Shown one piece after another: positions 1-12,600 of a DNA stretch of 64,000 nucleotides. This stretch comes from Solenopsis invicta (taxonomy: Eukaryota > Arthropoda > Insecta > Hymenoptera > Formicidae), in NCBI RefSeq assembly GCF_016802725.1, contig NC_052668.1, forward strand, positions 21,632,501 to 21,696,500, read 5' to 3'. A program made the translations under genes and the position numbers. The notes under the pieces were generated by a model. That model worked only from the letters and a program-made list of their open reading frames with translations, was not told the origin of the DNA and searched no databases. Position 1 is the first letter of the stretch. Each line of letters starts with the position of its first letter.

Positions 1-1256
1 TCACAAAGTCTCGACAGTCAGATAAATGGGCTGTTGATTATTGATAAGTGTAAGGAAGATTTTTGTACTTTCACTCTGAAAGGTAGAAATTAACTCTCGC
101 GCGGTGGAAAAAAAGCACCCGCGAAAGTATCTGAAAGCATCTTCGTGTACCGCAAAAACTAAGCAATTGAATTATTGATACACTTTAATACAAAAAAATA
201 GCAGATTTAAAATAAATATAAAACGAACAAAGAATTGTAAAAATAACTGTGGCATGCTTTTAAAGTATTGTTCGAAACAGATATAAAAATTAATAGTTGC
301 GATAATTCTTGACAGCGACTGATAAAGAATAATGAAGTAATGTCTAATTTGCAAATTAATATTTAGAGCTTTTTTAAATGAACGCGGTGACATAATTAAT
401 ATCAATGACTTCAAGAAGAATTAATATTAATGCCATGACAAGATGGAGGAACTGCTCCGCAAATTTCAAAAATGATTATCTCGTACGATACAAGCAATTA
501 TCTGGAACAAAGTCTGAAGTAGAAGGATTTATCTGTTTACGAATATCGTTTGCTTTTTCATGAGTACTAGATTGGATAAAATTTTAATATAATATCATAT
601 CATGAAAAATATTTTTTGACATGAAATAATGTTTGTGAAATATTCGATAATTACATATTCCGAGATATCAAAACGCATGATTAAGCGCAGAATTTAAGTC
701 ACTGTCACTGTAATTATTAATTTACATCTAATTTAATTCATTGTACAAAAGAAATAATCGTAGATAAAAAATTACAAGAGAGCACACATACGTATTAAAA
801 TAAATAATATTAGAGGCAGCAATCTATCAAACTTAATTTAATAATCATCAATTACTTATTTTCTCCGTTATTAAATTATAGTTAGCGGACATAATTAACG
901 TTATACGCTATCTATCAACATTAAATGATGACCGTCATTTATTTATTTTGTTCATTAAATTAAATTTGACAGATATGTGTGTAACGCGGAAAAATTAAAT
1001 TATCTCTTAATAATTATTGCTTAAATATTAATTATTGTTTCTTTCGTTATCTCTACTATTTCTCCCATCTATTATTATATTTATCTCCTTCGAGCTTTGA
1101 TTTTTCCGAAATTTGATAAATCGCTAAATCGGTTAGCGCGATTTACTTTGCGAGATGTAAATCGAACCTATCTCCAATTTTTGTGAATCAAACATCTCAA
1201 AGTCCTTTGTAGACATTTTGTAACAAGAGGCGTACGCGTAATTTAGTTCCCGCGAC

Positions 1257-1341
1257 ACGTGCGATCAGATCAAGTCGCGACGCGAGAGAGCTTCAGTTGC
1301 ATCTATCACCCCAAACGTGCGATCAGATTAAGTCGCGACGC
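1257..1341. repeat. duplicated 27-bp motif
   Basis: Two copies of a 27-bp CpG-containing motif lie at 1257-1283 and 1315-1341 and differ at one base. The shared core is CGTGCGATCAGAT, followed by C or T and then AAGTCGCGACGC. They are in direct orientation, 58 bp apart. They could be paired protein-binding sites or a remnant of a small tandem duplication in a 5' region. Confidence 0.7.
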
Positions 1342-1599
1342 TCCCGCTGATTCTGCATATTGCATTACACGAAGTGTCAGGAACACCGACGAGCCCGTTG
1401 GTCGGAGCAACGACTTGACCGTTTACGATTATCGCTATCAATTACCACAGATGAACTCTGATATCAATAATACAACTTAAGGATATTTCAAAAGCTATTT
1501 CAGCTACTTTAATCATCGACAAATATGACCTGATAAAGAAAGATGCGTTTAGTTAGGTGAAGCGTTCCGTTAAAAGTGCTGCTCCAGACTCTTTCTATA

Positions 1600-2150
1600 T
1601 TTATTTAAAAATGTATGAAAGAAATGAAATGTAAAGTAGAGCAGAAGAAATTTGATGTAATTTCCTTAAAATTATAGTATCTGGAAAAAACTGTTATTTT
1701 TAATAAAGTTGCTCATCTTTTTTAAACAATTATAATAATCAGTCGCGTGCTTATATTTGAGAAAAATTAAAATTCAACACATTATATTTAAGAAAAATTA
1801 AAATTTAAAGATTACAAGCAAAGAAACTTTGATTGTAGATAAATAAATAATAATTGCTTTGGCTGTTTAATAGAATTTTTTATTCTTTATTAAAAAATAT
1901 GTGAAAATAATAAAATTAAAGCAAAAAAAATTGATACGTGATGTGCGTATGTAATTTTTTTTTAAACTCTTTAAAACATGGAAAAAGAAATATGTTATTT
2001 TTACTAAAATTATCTTTCAATAATTATATTAATCGCGAGCACATATAGACTTATGAATTTAAAATTCAAAAATTACAGGCAAAGAAACTTGGCCGATTGA
2101 CAAAGAGTAATTGCTCTTGTTACTTATTAGAATTCTTTACAAGATTCTTA
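1600..2150. repeat. diverged direct duplication, unit about 300 bp
   Basis: Two blocks, about 1600-1870 and 1915-2130, share ordered similar segments. The most visible are TTATATTAATCGCGAGC against TAATAATCAGTCGCGTGC, and ATTACAGGCAAAGAAACTT against ATTACAAGCAAAGAAACTT. Low-complexity AT sequence makes the exact borders uncertain. Confidence 0.4.
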
Positions 2151-3959
2151 ATTTAAAAGCACTTAAATGTTGCAGGGTCTAATAACTTTGAACAGGTAGA
2201 AACGCGTCATAACGGTACGCTTGCGACTATTTTTACGGACGACTCACAACTCATATTGTGCGAAAGCACACACGCTAAACTGTTAGTCATGATTAGGTAT
2301 CGATTGCTTCTGTCTGGCGAACAGTTCTAGTTGATTACAAATTACGGCATCGGCAAACAATTAGGTTTATATCCTATCGTTTTATAAATAGATTTTATAC
2401 GTTCGTAAGTGTTCCGCGGCGAGCGCACGAGTTCTCGGGTTTCCGCTCGCGAAAACCGCGGATCGGATTCAAGCGGATTCGAAAATCTCGCGGTATCTAG
2501 TTCACATTTCCGAAGAATGCGCGCGAACGATGCGCTTGTGTAATCATGATTCTCGGATTCCTGACCTCCTCTCATTTCTCTAGTCCTCGCACTTTTATAT
2601 TTTACGACCCCCGTCGTTAGTCACTTCCTTTCTTCTACCTCTTCTTCCCCCCCCGATAAGCGCGATGGTCTCGACTAGATATGCAATTGCGGTGGCTTCA
2701 ATAGCCGCGATAAGCCGTCGGTGAGATAACGGTGTTAAAATCGCTAGTATGCGAGTTCACGATAACGCGCGCAAATCATTTGATTACCTGACAATGACGA
2801 CAAACAATTTTTCAGATAGCCTAGATGATCTATAACGTGCCATTGTGTATTTTTAGTTGTTGTAGGTCGAAGATTGCGGAAACAGGCAGATCCGACGTGA
2901 GATTGTCGCAGGTTGATCCTAAGGTCTGCCGAACGGGCTATTGTAACACCGTGGGCCAGCAGCGAATTCGGTAGGTGCATGTGTACTTTGCGCGGGGTCT
3001 TCCCTTAAATCTTTCCTCATTTTATGATAGGTTTTACTGCAACACGAACGCATCAAAAAAAGAGAAATAATATTGAAAAATCTTCATGGAATTTTCAAAT
3101 TTAGTCATGTTCAAAATTACGAGCAATTTTGTCTCGTGTTTTGCAACTGTAAAAATTATAAATTAAATCGCAATACTTGTTTCTTTAATCGAGCTCTTTT
3201 AAATGTATCTCCTTTTACTTTAAAGTAAAATTTCTATTTGTAAAATAATTGTCATGTTACTGGCGTCAGGCACAGCCTTTGCATATTTATCGAAGATAAA
3301 TGAAGCGCTGAGAATGAACACTTGCGATGGAAAAAAAAAAATGAGAGTGTAATGTAATTTTAAGAGAAGGTTGCCGAAATTGCATCACGTTGGCTTATAA
3401 ATCAAATTGAAAAATATTTTTAAATTCTTTATGTCATAATAAAATATAATAAAATACACAACAATCATTTATATTAAGATAGCTAAAGTTGTGTCTAGGC
3501 AACGTCGCGATGAGATTTATGAGACTAAACTTTTTCGTAGAACTTTGTTTATCTAATCTACAGACAAGAGCGACAAGAAAACTTTAATTCTATTTACTTA
3601 GTTCCAACAGTATTGTGATCATTGCATATTATTATGAAAATCTACGCCATTTATCTTTTCTGCAATTCAGCTACAAAGTGTGAATTTTTAAGTGAGATGA
3701 TATACAATTTTGGCAAACTTCTTCTAACTTTGTAATGTATCTAGCCACTACATTATTATCCATTAATTTTCACCAATTTTCAAGCTTCAAGTTTTATTGC
3801 AAATACATATTAAATTAATTGCTTTTTTCGGAAACTATTATGTTTTCTCCATTTAAGTATATGATTTTCGGCGTTTCAAATTGTATCGAGAATTTTGCAA
3901 ATATCTCGAATATAGATCAGAATAAGGCTTCCATTTACTTGAACCATTGGCTTTCAGAT

Positions 3960-6900
3960 ATGGTCGCTTTTCCGGACTCGGAGATTGAGCCGACGATGGT
4001 GAACGGCATCGGTCTCACGCCACCAGATGACAATAGGAGAAGTAGCAATGACAACGTCTCGCACCCGGCGAATGACGTTGGAAAAATCAAGGATCAAGCT
4101 TTCACTATATCCCGTCTATCAATGTCAAACTATTCGCTGAAATTCGACAACATAAACATGACTGATAAGAAATTGGGCGTGGACATCAACCCGGAGCCTG
4201 TCATCGTGCAGAAAGTCGCTGGTAAGAAAAGTTGCGAGATTAACTCGGAACGAGAATGAGCGTGTACGCGCACTTATCCTTGCACGGTTGATTTTTTTAT
4301 GCGATTAAATGCTAATCTGGAAAGTCTTCCACGACGTTAACGAAGGAAGACTGAAGGAAGTTGAAAAATTTGCATAGAAAAAGCATTCGGCTTAGATATC
4401 ATACATTATTGAGTATTACAGCAACATAAATTCTTACGTCAATAACAGTATCGATCAGTTTCGATCGCCGCGAGTAAAGATAAAAACTGCATCCGCGTAT
4501 GTCTGTGACATTGAAGTTTGAATTTATTTGAATAGAATTAAAAGAGTTTCGATTTTTCATGACAGCTCGAAATTTTTTATTAGCTGACACTCGAGCATGC
4601 AAATAATAGGCGAGGCAAAAATAAAAGTAAATTTAGAGTAAAAAATATATATATTATTGAAGCAATGCAAGTTAAATGAATTTTGTTACAAGGCCAATAG
4701 TTTTTTTGTAACTTGAAATTTATTTATCAATTTTTACATGACCTTCTCACTACTGCCACATTTCCATTCTTATCTACTTGCCGTTGCGTAAAAGTTGTAT
4801 AAGCAATAAAATAATAATTAGTCACCAAATTGGATTGCGGCCTTCGACTGAAAATAGTTGCATATTCATGCAGACTAAACACGACGTCGCGTCAGCGTAA
4901 AACTTACATGACGCACGAAATTGTTTGACGCGACGAAGAGCATTTAACATTTTGTCCATTAATAAACAACCAAATACGAGAGAACGAATTATCTCAATAA
5001 AATATACTTGCGCTACGACATTGCCGTGTCTCTTGCTACAAGGGAATTTATCCGGTGCTGTTTGGATTGAGGCAAATTCCGACAGTGTAATTGATGACAT
5101 TATTGTCCGTCCATGTCGCTCCGCATCGTGAAATTCGCGCCTATTTCGTACCTACAGGAAGAGAACAAACTAATCGTCGTCACGGTGTGACAAATCGCTC
5201 GCGGATATGGTGGGGAAAGATCGGCACAGACTGACGATTATAACGATTACGGAGCGGTAGTTTGCTGATGATTTCTACCCGCTGACTGTTTCACAACCGT
5301 CGGAATCCAGAGTACCATGAATTAGCGCCGGTTTATAGTGTCGACGCAGAGAGAAGAGACGTTCAGTTCAGTAATCACCTTGCGTCGTTTACGTACCTTT
5401 GCGGAGCACGAGTTTGTTTACACAAAGATGACGCGCGAGAATGTTGACAATCACCAGGAGACCGACCGTCAGTGAGCCAAATCTTCCTTCTCTTCTAAAG
5501 CTCATGTAGAATTAACCGAGTGAGTCTTAATTGCGCTAGCTCAATCACAGAAAAGAGTTATGCGACCGACAGTTTAAAGAATGCGTGGTACAATTTTTTC
5601 AAAGAAAGCTTACGCGATCGGCATTCAAATCTCGCAGCCAGTAATTATCGTAAACATATCGACAAATTCGATCGACAAATTTATTTATTCGTATCTCAAT
5701 TTTAGCGTGATCCGATTATTTAGAACATTGATTGAGAGAGAGAAAGAGAGAGAGATTGCGACCTCCGCTTGAATATTCTCCAACTGTTGAGTGGGATTCT
5801 TTTAACATGTACCGATACGTCAACAGCCGGCTTGAAGACATCCGGCATTGACAAGATGGACCAAAAAGACACGCCCGACGGATTAAACGGAAAGGGTTCG
5901 CTATCCAGTTCCGTAGTCACGATTTCATCGGACGACGCTATCCTGGATCCCGATGCGGAACGTCGTAAGGACCCAAACGACCACAAAGACGACAAGGTTA
6001 TCATAAATGAAAAATGGTATCACACGATCATGCAGGTGTCGTTACCATTCCTCATCGCTGGTCTAGGCACCATCGGCGCAGGTCGCGTCCTTACTACTGC
6101 GAAGGTAAGGGTTCTCCCCAAAGTAAACTTCCCGTATTGTGGAAGAGAGACTAAAGTCCATTTCTTTATCCTTTTCCTCTCCGTCTTTTTCTTACGCTAC
6201 ATATATTTTTGTGAAAATATTTATTCTTGTCCGAAGATGGAAAAATAATTTGCTACTATCAAAGACGATGTCGACATTAATGCTCAATATTTACCGAATG
6301 CGTTTTATTGATATGATACGGTATCGTACTCTTAATACTACACCGACCCGATTACATAAACACTCGAGTGTCGTTCACATTTTTAATATCGACCTCACGT
6401 AGATTTAAGATGGAGATTACAGGTATACATTTTGTCGAACAATTTATCCTCGATCATTCGATCACATGAAAGCAAAATAATCAATTCTTATCGCGGATTA
6501 TATATGATATCTCAAAACTTCTTTAAAAAGTCCGGATGCGATGAATTAACTCGTTAACAATATGTGTCATGATAATAATGAATAACACATTAATTATATA
6601 CCGTGTGTCTCAAACTTTTGTAATTCTAATTACTTCTTTCTTTAATTCAAATTAATAGTGCCACGCTTTTGTCACGTTTTATCCTGCAAGAGCCGATAAG
6701 CTTTTTCTGTAAATAGAGTCAGATAAACTTTTTTAAACTCTGCCAAGAGACAAAATTGAAAGTATTGTATAAGTGCTTATAAATGTAAAAAAAAAATAGC
6801 TTTTGTTTCTATAATCTTATCGCAATGCATGCTTACCCGTCAATCAGTATAACATTCTTTCTTCTTTCTAATCCATTCTTTGATTTTACACGGCGATCAA

Positions 6901-9681
6901 AGTAATGATAACATTTACTTTGATATATTATAATTTATATACATTCTAATTTATTAATATCTGATTTCAGACCATGCCCGCTTTTTTAAAAGTCCCTCAA
7001 CTAATGATCCTGACTACGGCGCTGCAGGGTCTGAAAGGTAATCTCGATATGTGTTTGGCGTCACGGCTGTCAACCCAAGCGAACTTGGGCAACATGACCA
7101 GCCGACGGGAGATCATCAAGATGATCGTCGGGAACATCGCCTTGGTGCAGGTTCAGGCGATCGTCGCGGCCATCTGTCTGTCAATTTTCGGCATGGCGGT
7201 AGGCCAGCTCAATGGGAATGATTTCGAATGGGAGCACGCGTTGCTGCTAGCGGTCTCGTGTATGTGCACAGCGACCAGCTCTTGTTTTATCTTGGGTAAG
7301 ATCATCCTCTTGTCGATATGCTCATTAAACACTAAACCAGCTAATGCACGCCTTTATGCGCTAAGCTCCCACGAATCGACACTCCCTTTTGAGGTAACTA
7401 TGTATTTATCAGCAATTAGCATTAATAACGACTGCTGTCGCAGATTCAATCATTGTATTAATAGATATTATCAGCGATAACTAATCATAAATGATAAAGA
7501 TATGCTTGATAGAGAGACTTTTTTTATACAGGCGTTGTTCATATAGAAAGATCTGTTTCTTTCTTAGTATCACGGATCTTTTCATTGTTGCAAAAATTTT
7601 TTTGCTTTTAATAAAAAATTATATGCATTTGTGTATTATTGTGTTCTACATTTTTAATTTATGTTGCCTATTATCAATGTTCCATTTTTCTAGTCATAAC
7701 ATTGTAAGCTTGAAATGATTATCAATTACAACGTATTAAAATGTATCTTTAATTTCCATTTACAATGTATTACAATGTATCTTTAATTTCCATTTCTAAT
7801 ATATAAAATGAATATTTCATTAGCATGTAGAGCATCGGATTCTGTAATCATGCAATCGTTAAATATGTTATTACAACAGATGTAGTATCACTAACTGCAA
7901 GAATAATTCAACATTCATATAAATTCTCTCCCCTCCTTCTTTCTCTATATATTTATAATGTTGTTAAGGTTTATTATAAACTAAATCTTTAAACTAGAGT
8001 GGTTCTTTTCATTTTATTATAATTTTCTTATTTCTTGATTTTTTTCTAATTCCTAAATTGTTAAATTTGATATTTAACCGTAACGTACATTTTCTTAATT
8101 AGTCCATTCTTAATTGACTTAAGTATTACAGATGTACTAAAATGTTTTGATAAGTAAAATTTAAAATTGTTAACAAAATTGTCTCTTCTCCGCAGACTTC
8201 GTCATGATCGCCGTGATCATGTTATCCCATCGATACAAAATGAATCCGGACAACGTGGCGACTCCTCTGGCCGCCTCTATCGGCGATGTTGTGTCCATCA
8301 GTATTCTCTCCACCATTGCATCAGAATTCTACATTAGAATAGTAAACACACAAGACTGGATACTGTACGTCGTTTTCGCAGGGTTCATAATTCTTTTACC
8401 AATTTGGATTGTAATCGTATTGAAGAACAAATACACGAGAAACGTATTGAAGTCCGGTTGGGTGCCTATCCTGTCTGCCCTTCTGATCAGTGGGTTAGTA
8501 GCAGAAATGGCATTTTACTTTGGCTTTACAATTTTTCAAAGGACTTTATCCAATTGACCAAGTTGTTTACCTGTGAATATTCAATTCCTTTCTTAAGCAA
8601 TTATATTATTAATTTATTTTATTAATTTTTAATTTTATTTTTTAATTACAATATATCATTGTTAAATTATAATCTGTTTATTATTTCGCTTAAGTGTTTT
8701 ATTTCCTTTTACTTAAAAATTTTATTTATTTTTACTACTACGTTGTCTTTAGTGTGGGTGGATTAGTCCTCGAGAGCATGATTGATTCTTACAAAGGATC
8801 CGAAGTCTTTCAACCGGTCATTAACGGAATTGGCGGTAATTTAGTATCGGTGCAATCGTCTCGAATGTCAACCATGTTGCACCAGTCTTCTATCATAGGA
8901 ATTCTGCCGCCGCACGGCAAAATTTGGGTGACTCCGTGGGCCGCGCTGTTCGCTGGATGTACGTATAATTCCATGCAGAAGAAAGTACTCTATGATCTAT
9001 TAGAAAAATATTCTTCAAAATTACTATTTCAAAATTTTTTCAATTTTCGTCGAAACTTATCTGTATCTATATTGACATTTTATATTTATGTTCTTGTACT
9101 GGAATTTTCTTATCTCATCTACACATATGTTTTCTTGTTTAAGTAGAAAGAAAAATACATTTTTTTTAATAGTAATAAAGATATTAAAGAATCTTTTTTC
9201 TTGAAATTGCTTATATAGAAATTTTTAATGCTGGAAAATGTTTGATATATCTAAAGCTTTTTTTTACAAACAGCGCCATACGCGAAGACTGCAAGATTGC
9301 TCGTCAGTCTGGTGTTCCCCGGTCAACTGATCTTCGTCTTTATAGCCGATGCTTTAAACCCGGGCCATTGCACGCTAAATGCATATTTCGTAATCTCTTA
9401 TATAGTTGTTTCCATAGTACAAGTAAGTCAACTACAAATAATTGTATTTCGATTTTGAGGTGTACGGAAACAAAAGCATAACGAGGATTTCTTTTTTTCA
9501 GGTGATGATTCTGTTGTACATCGCGCATATAATTATTCACGCGATGTGGAGGTACAAAATCGATCCCGACAATTCGGCGATCCCGTATTTGACAGCACTG
9601 GGTGATCTAAGCGGATCGTTGCTCCTGGCGTTAGCGTTCTTCTTTATATACTCAATTAAGTATCCATACTGCTACGGATAA
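3960..9681 (+). CDS. SLC41-family Mg2+ transporter (solute carrier family 41 member 1-like)
   Basis: This is a plasma-membrane-type Mg2+ transporter of the SLC41/MgtE superfamily. The coding exons are 3960-4221, 5827-6104, 6971-7295, 8196-8493, 8753-8958, 9274-9422 and 9502-9681. They total 1698 nt, giving 565 residues plus TAA. All junctions are GT-AG with matching phase (1,0,1,2,1,0). Two MgtE-like halves are visible. The first has LKGNLDMCLASRLST (about 201-215) and NPDNVATPLAASIGD (about 305-319). The second has NGIGGNLVSVQSSRMST (about 412-428) and DPDNSAIPYLTALGD (about 527-541). These are the paired signatures of vertebrate SLC41A1-A3, and the length fits that family (about 500-570). 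The N-terminal 150 residues are polar and probably cytosolic. The start was chosen at the first ATG after a good acceptor (pyrimidine-rich, ending TTTCAG at 3957), but the open frame also extends upstream to an ATG at 3840. A second in-frame ATG at 5856 would give a 468-residue form. The 5' UTR of the long form was not located. Confidence 0.93.
5332..5369 (+). promoter_or_regulatory. candidate internal core promoter of the SLC41 gene (TATA-like + Inr)
   Basis: A TATA-like TTTATAG begins at 5332. An arthropod initiator TCAGTT begins at 5363, with its A at 5365. The TATA-like element therefore starts at about -33, which is normal spacing. Transcription from here would enter a leader exon and then the exon at 5827, whose first ATG is at 5856. 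Motif evidence only. Confidence 0.35.
5365..5519 (+). other. candidate alternative 5' UTR exon of the SLC41 gene
   Basis: The predicted start site at 5365 is followed by a strong donor, GTGAGT at 5520. Splicing to the acceptor at 5826/5827 would give a transcript whose first good in-frame ATG (context ACAAGATGG, at 5856) yields a transporter lacking the first 97 or so residues of the long form. A weaker donor lies at about 5472. Confidence 0.3.
7728..7795. repeat. 34-bp tandem duplication in an SLC41 intron
   Basis: Two adjacent 34-bp copies (7728-7761 and 7762-7795) differ at two bases. Each contains ATGTATCTTTAATTTCCATT. The repeat lies in the intron between the exons ending at 7295 and starting at 8196, and has no obvious function. 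Confidence 0.85.
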
Positions 9682-12600
9682 GTGAAAGGTAAATTTGAAA
9701 TATAGAACTAAAGTCATCGCATGCATACCAACACATACACACGTAGTGTAAAAAACTTTTAACAATCCCTAATTTTCTTATTACGGGATAAGAGAATTGG
9801 GTGCTTTGCGCTTGTCAAAACAATTTGAACACCTCGCTTCTAGGCGTTATATAACTCAAAGTGGCTCGCAAAACCGAGCGAGAAATGATAAAATGATGCC
9901 AAGGAGCGAGATACAAAGAGGGAAATACTCAGATCGCAAATATACATTTGTTGAACGATAATTCCACAACAGAGTGACATTGTTGTCTGTTTCTGCGAGC
10001 ATACGTAACCGGCTGTGAGCTACAAGTGTGATGATTACGAAGCAGCATGATGAGCAGTTCTAGCACATATTTCACGTTTTTTTCCATAAAACGTGCCACG
10101 AACCTCTTACAGATAAATAGCCTAGTCAATTTAGTAGCAAGCAATATGTACGTTCGAAACGTGTCTGAAAGACGTCTAAAGAATTCGTTAAAGCATCATT
10201 AGTTTTTTTTAGCCGCTCGCAGGACGTCTTTCGTTTTAGATTTGTATAATTGCATCGTCTTAACAAAGAATGTCTATCGCAAGATTAGTATCGCAACATG
10301 TTTTAATTTGAAGCGATAGCGACGTATTTTAACTTAAAGCGGTAGGAAACGATTGTAAATTTATAAAATTGTGGCCGTGAAGAATTTGAGCTACGAGCAA
10401 AATGAGCGAGCCGAGTGTCAGGAATTCCTATATTCTTCATCTCGGAAGTCGTAAGCGTTTATCCTGCCACGTCGAATAGGGTACCATTTAATTGCGCAAT
10501 CGCAACAATTGCGACGCAATTGCGGCTCAATTAAAGTGACGGTATTTCAGCCACATATTATTAAAGCAAGCGTTGATTGCCGCTCCTTGCCGCAGCCTTA
10601 CGCGCATATACCTTATTTAATTACGCAACGCGGTCTCTAAGACACGCCTTACGTAATACTCAGACAATAGCCGAGTAATTAATTTACATTAATTATTTGT
10701 CTTTGCACTTGTAAAAAATTCGCATTTCGAGCGTTTACTTTCAGCGCATTGAACATCACAATGCAGACACTTCAAAATACTCTAAATATCGTTGAAAAAA
10801 TTTTTACCAAAATTGTATTTCAACATTTCTAAAATCAGGAATTTTTAAGCTTTTTACTTATTATTACGGAGATTTAGTATAATATTGGCAAACTTATTGC
10901 AAAGCTAGCAGCCAAAGTTCAATGCGCTGAAACACGAAAAGTAAAATCGTTTATTAAGAATTTTCGAACAATTTGTGAAGATTTTTAGAAACAAATCATT
11001 TTGAAATGAAAATGTATTTAAAATATTTAAATATATTTTTATGTATATATTTATTTGTGTTTTAAGTACTCTTGACCATTGCAGTTATAAACATTTTAAC
11101 ATTTACAATAATTAATTTTGCATTAGCCTAATAAAAATTTTATTCAAAATTTTAATTTAAGAGAATTTCTGACAGAGTTCAGCATGATTTCAGCAAGAAA
11201 GCAATATAATAAAATAAGCTCATATTAATATGAAATTAGAGATAAATTTGTAGCTAATAATTATATTATATTCATCGAGATAGATATCATAACGAGGTCT
11301 TGCAAACTCCAACAGGCTAATGGCTAATGTAAAATTAATACTTCCGCTCACCCTCCCTCCTCCGTAATTATATCGTTTTAGTACTATCCATAACATAATT
11401 GTGCATACATTGTTGTGTTTAATTGTTTGATAATATCTAAAATCCTGCAATGATTATGTCATCAAGTAGTGGAATAATCCAACGATTAACTGTCTGTTAA
11501 TTTTCTAGACGCATATCACAATATATAAATAACAGACTCACAATCAGTGAGTATATAATTATACATAAAATCCTCAACAATTTAATTAATAATTATTTTT
11601 CAACACATCTTAATTCTGGCAAAAAATGAAAATCAGAGCGAAAGTCGAATGTAAGGAGAAAGTGACAGATGCGTAAACAAAAATTTTAGGAGGCATAACT
11701 TGGAACAGTAAATAAAATAGATATGCTTTCTGAAAGTTTTCTTCACTCTGCTCTTACATGCAACTTACATTACAATTTTTATTTTTGCAAAAGAATTTCA
11801 AACTTGCTTTAAATCTACAATTTGCGTCGGATTTCAAAACAGAATTCTATTTGTAATTTTATATGCTTTATATTTATGTATATATTTTATATAAATATTA
11901 TATTTTATATAAATATGATAATGCGTGTCAGATAATATTTTTGCCTGGAGATACTTGAAGATATTCCAGAAATGGAATTTACCAATCCATTTGGCACGTA
12001 TTGAACTTCCGTTTTACGCCCTTCCACCGCATTCCTACCAGTGTTCACATTGCTCGAAGTTCTCAATGGACAACAATGAAGGCGATCCTTTGTGGCTCCG
12101 GTAAGACATACCTGGCACTTTTCCATGCCATTTATTTCTTATTATCGAACATATTTTTCTAATAACTTTGAAAATTTTTTGAAGGTTTCTCACATATTTC
12201 AATTCTCATATAACCCTTCTTTTTAAAATACAAATCTTTTTAAAAATTTTTAACACAACTCTGGAGAGTGAAGGGACCTTAAATTTTTTGTATGGCATTT
12301 TAATTTCATTTTAATATTGTTATAATTAAATTTCTTCATAAATTTACATACATGAGATTTACATAAATATACATTTCCAAGAAGCAAATATTATTATATT
12401 TGTATATTATTTATTTAATATCATAGAGTAAAATCACAAGATTTAACAAACAGAAGGAATTTCCCTGGAATTAATACTCCAATTTAATTTAAAAATGTTT
12501 TATTGTGCGGAGCGTACATTACCTTTGTCGAATTAGCGCGGCGGTCCTAAATTCTAATCATTAATCTACCGATCGATTATACAATTTATTACACCTTGAA

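Larger units (their letters stand above)
1..3957. other. AT-rich 5' flank of the SLC41 gene
   Basis: I see no convincing coding exon here. The stretch is AT-rich, with a more CpG-rich part at about 1.2-1.4 kb and 2.2-3.0 kb where 5' UTR exons or a distal promoter of the downstream SLC41 gene could lie. Short open frames at 1259-1480 and 2342-2980 show no family signature. It holds a duplicated 27-mer (1257-1341) and what looks like a diverged direct duplication of about 300 bp (about 1600-2150), both listed separately. Confidence 0.6.
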
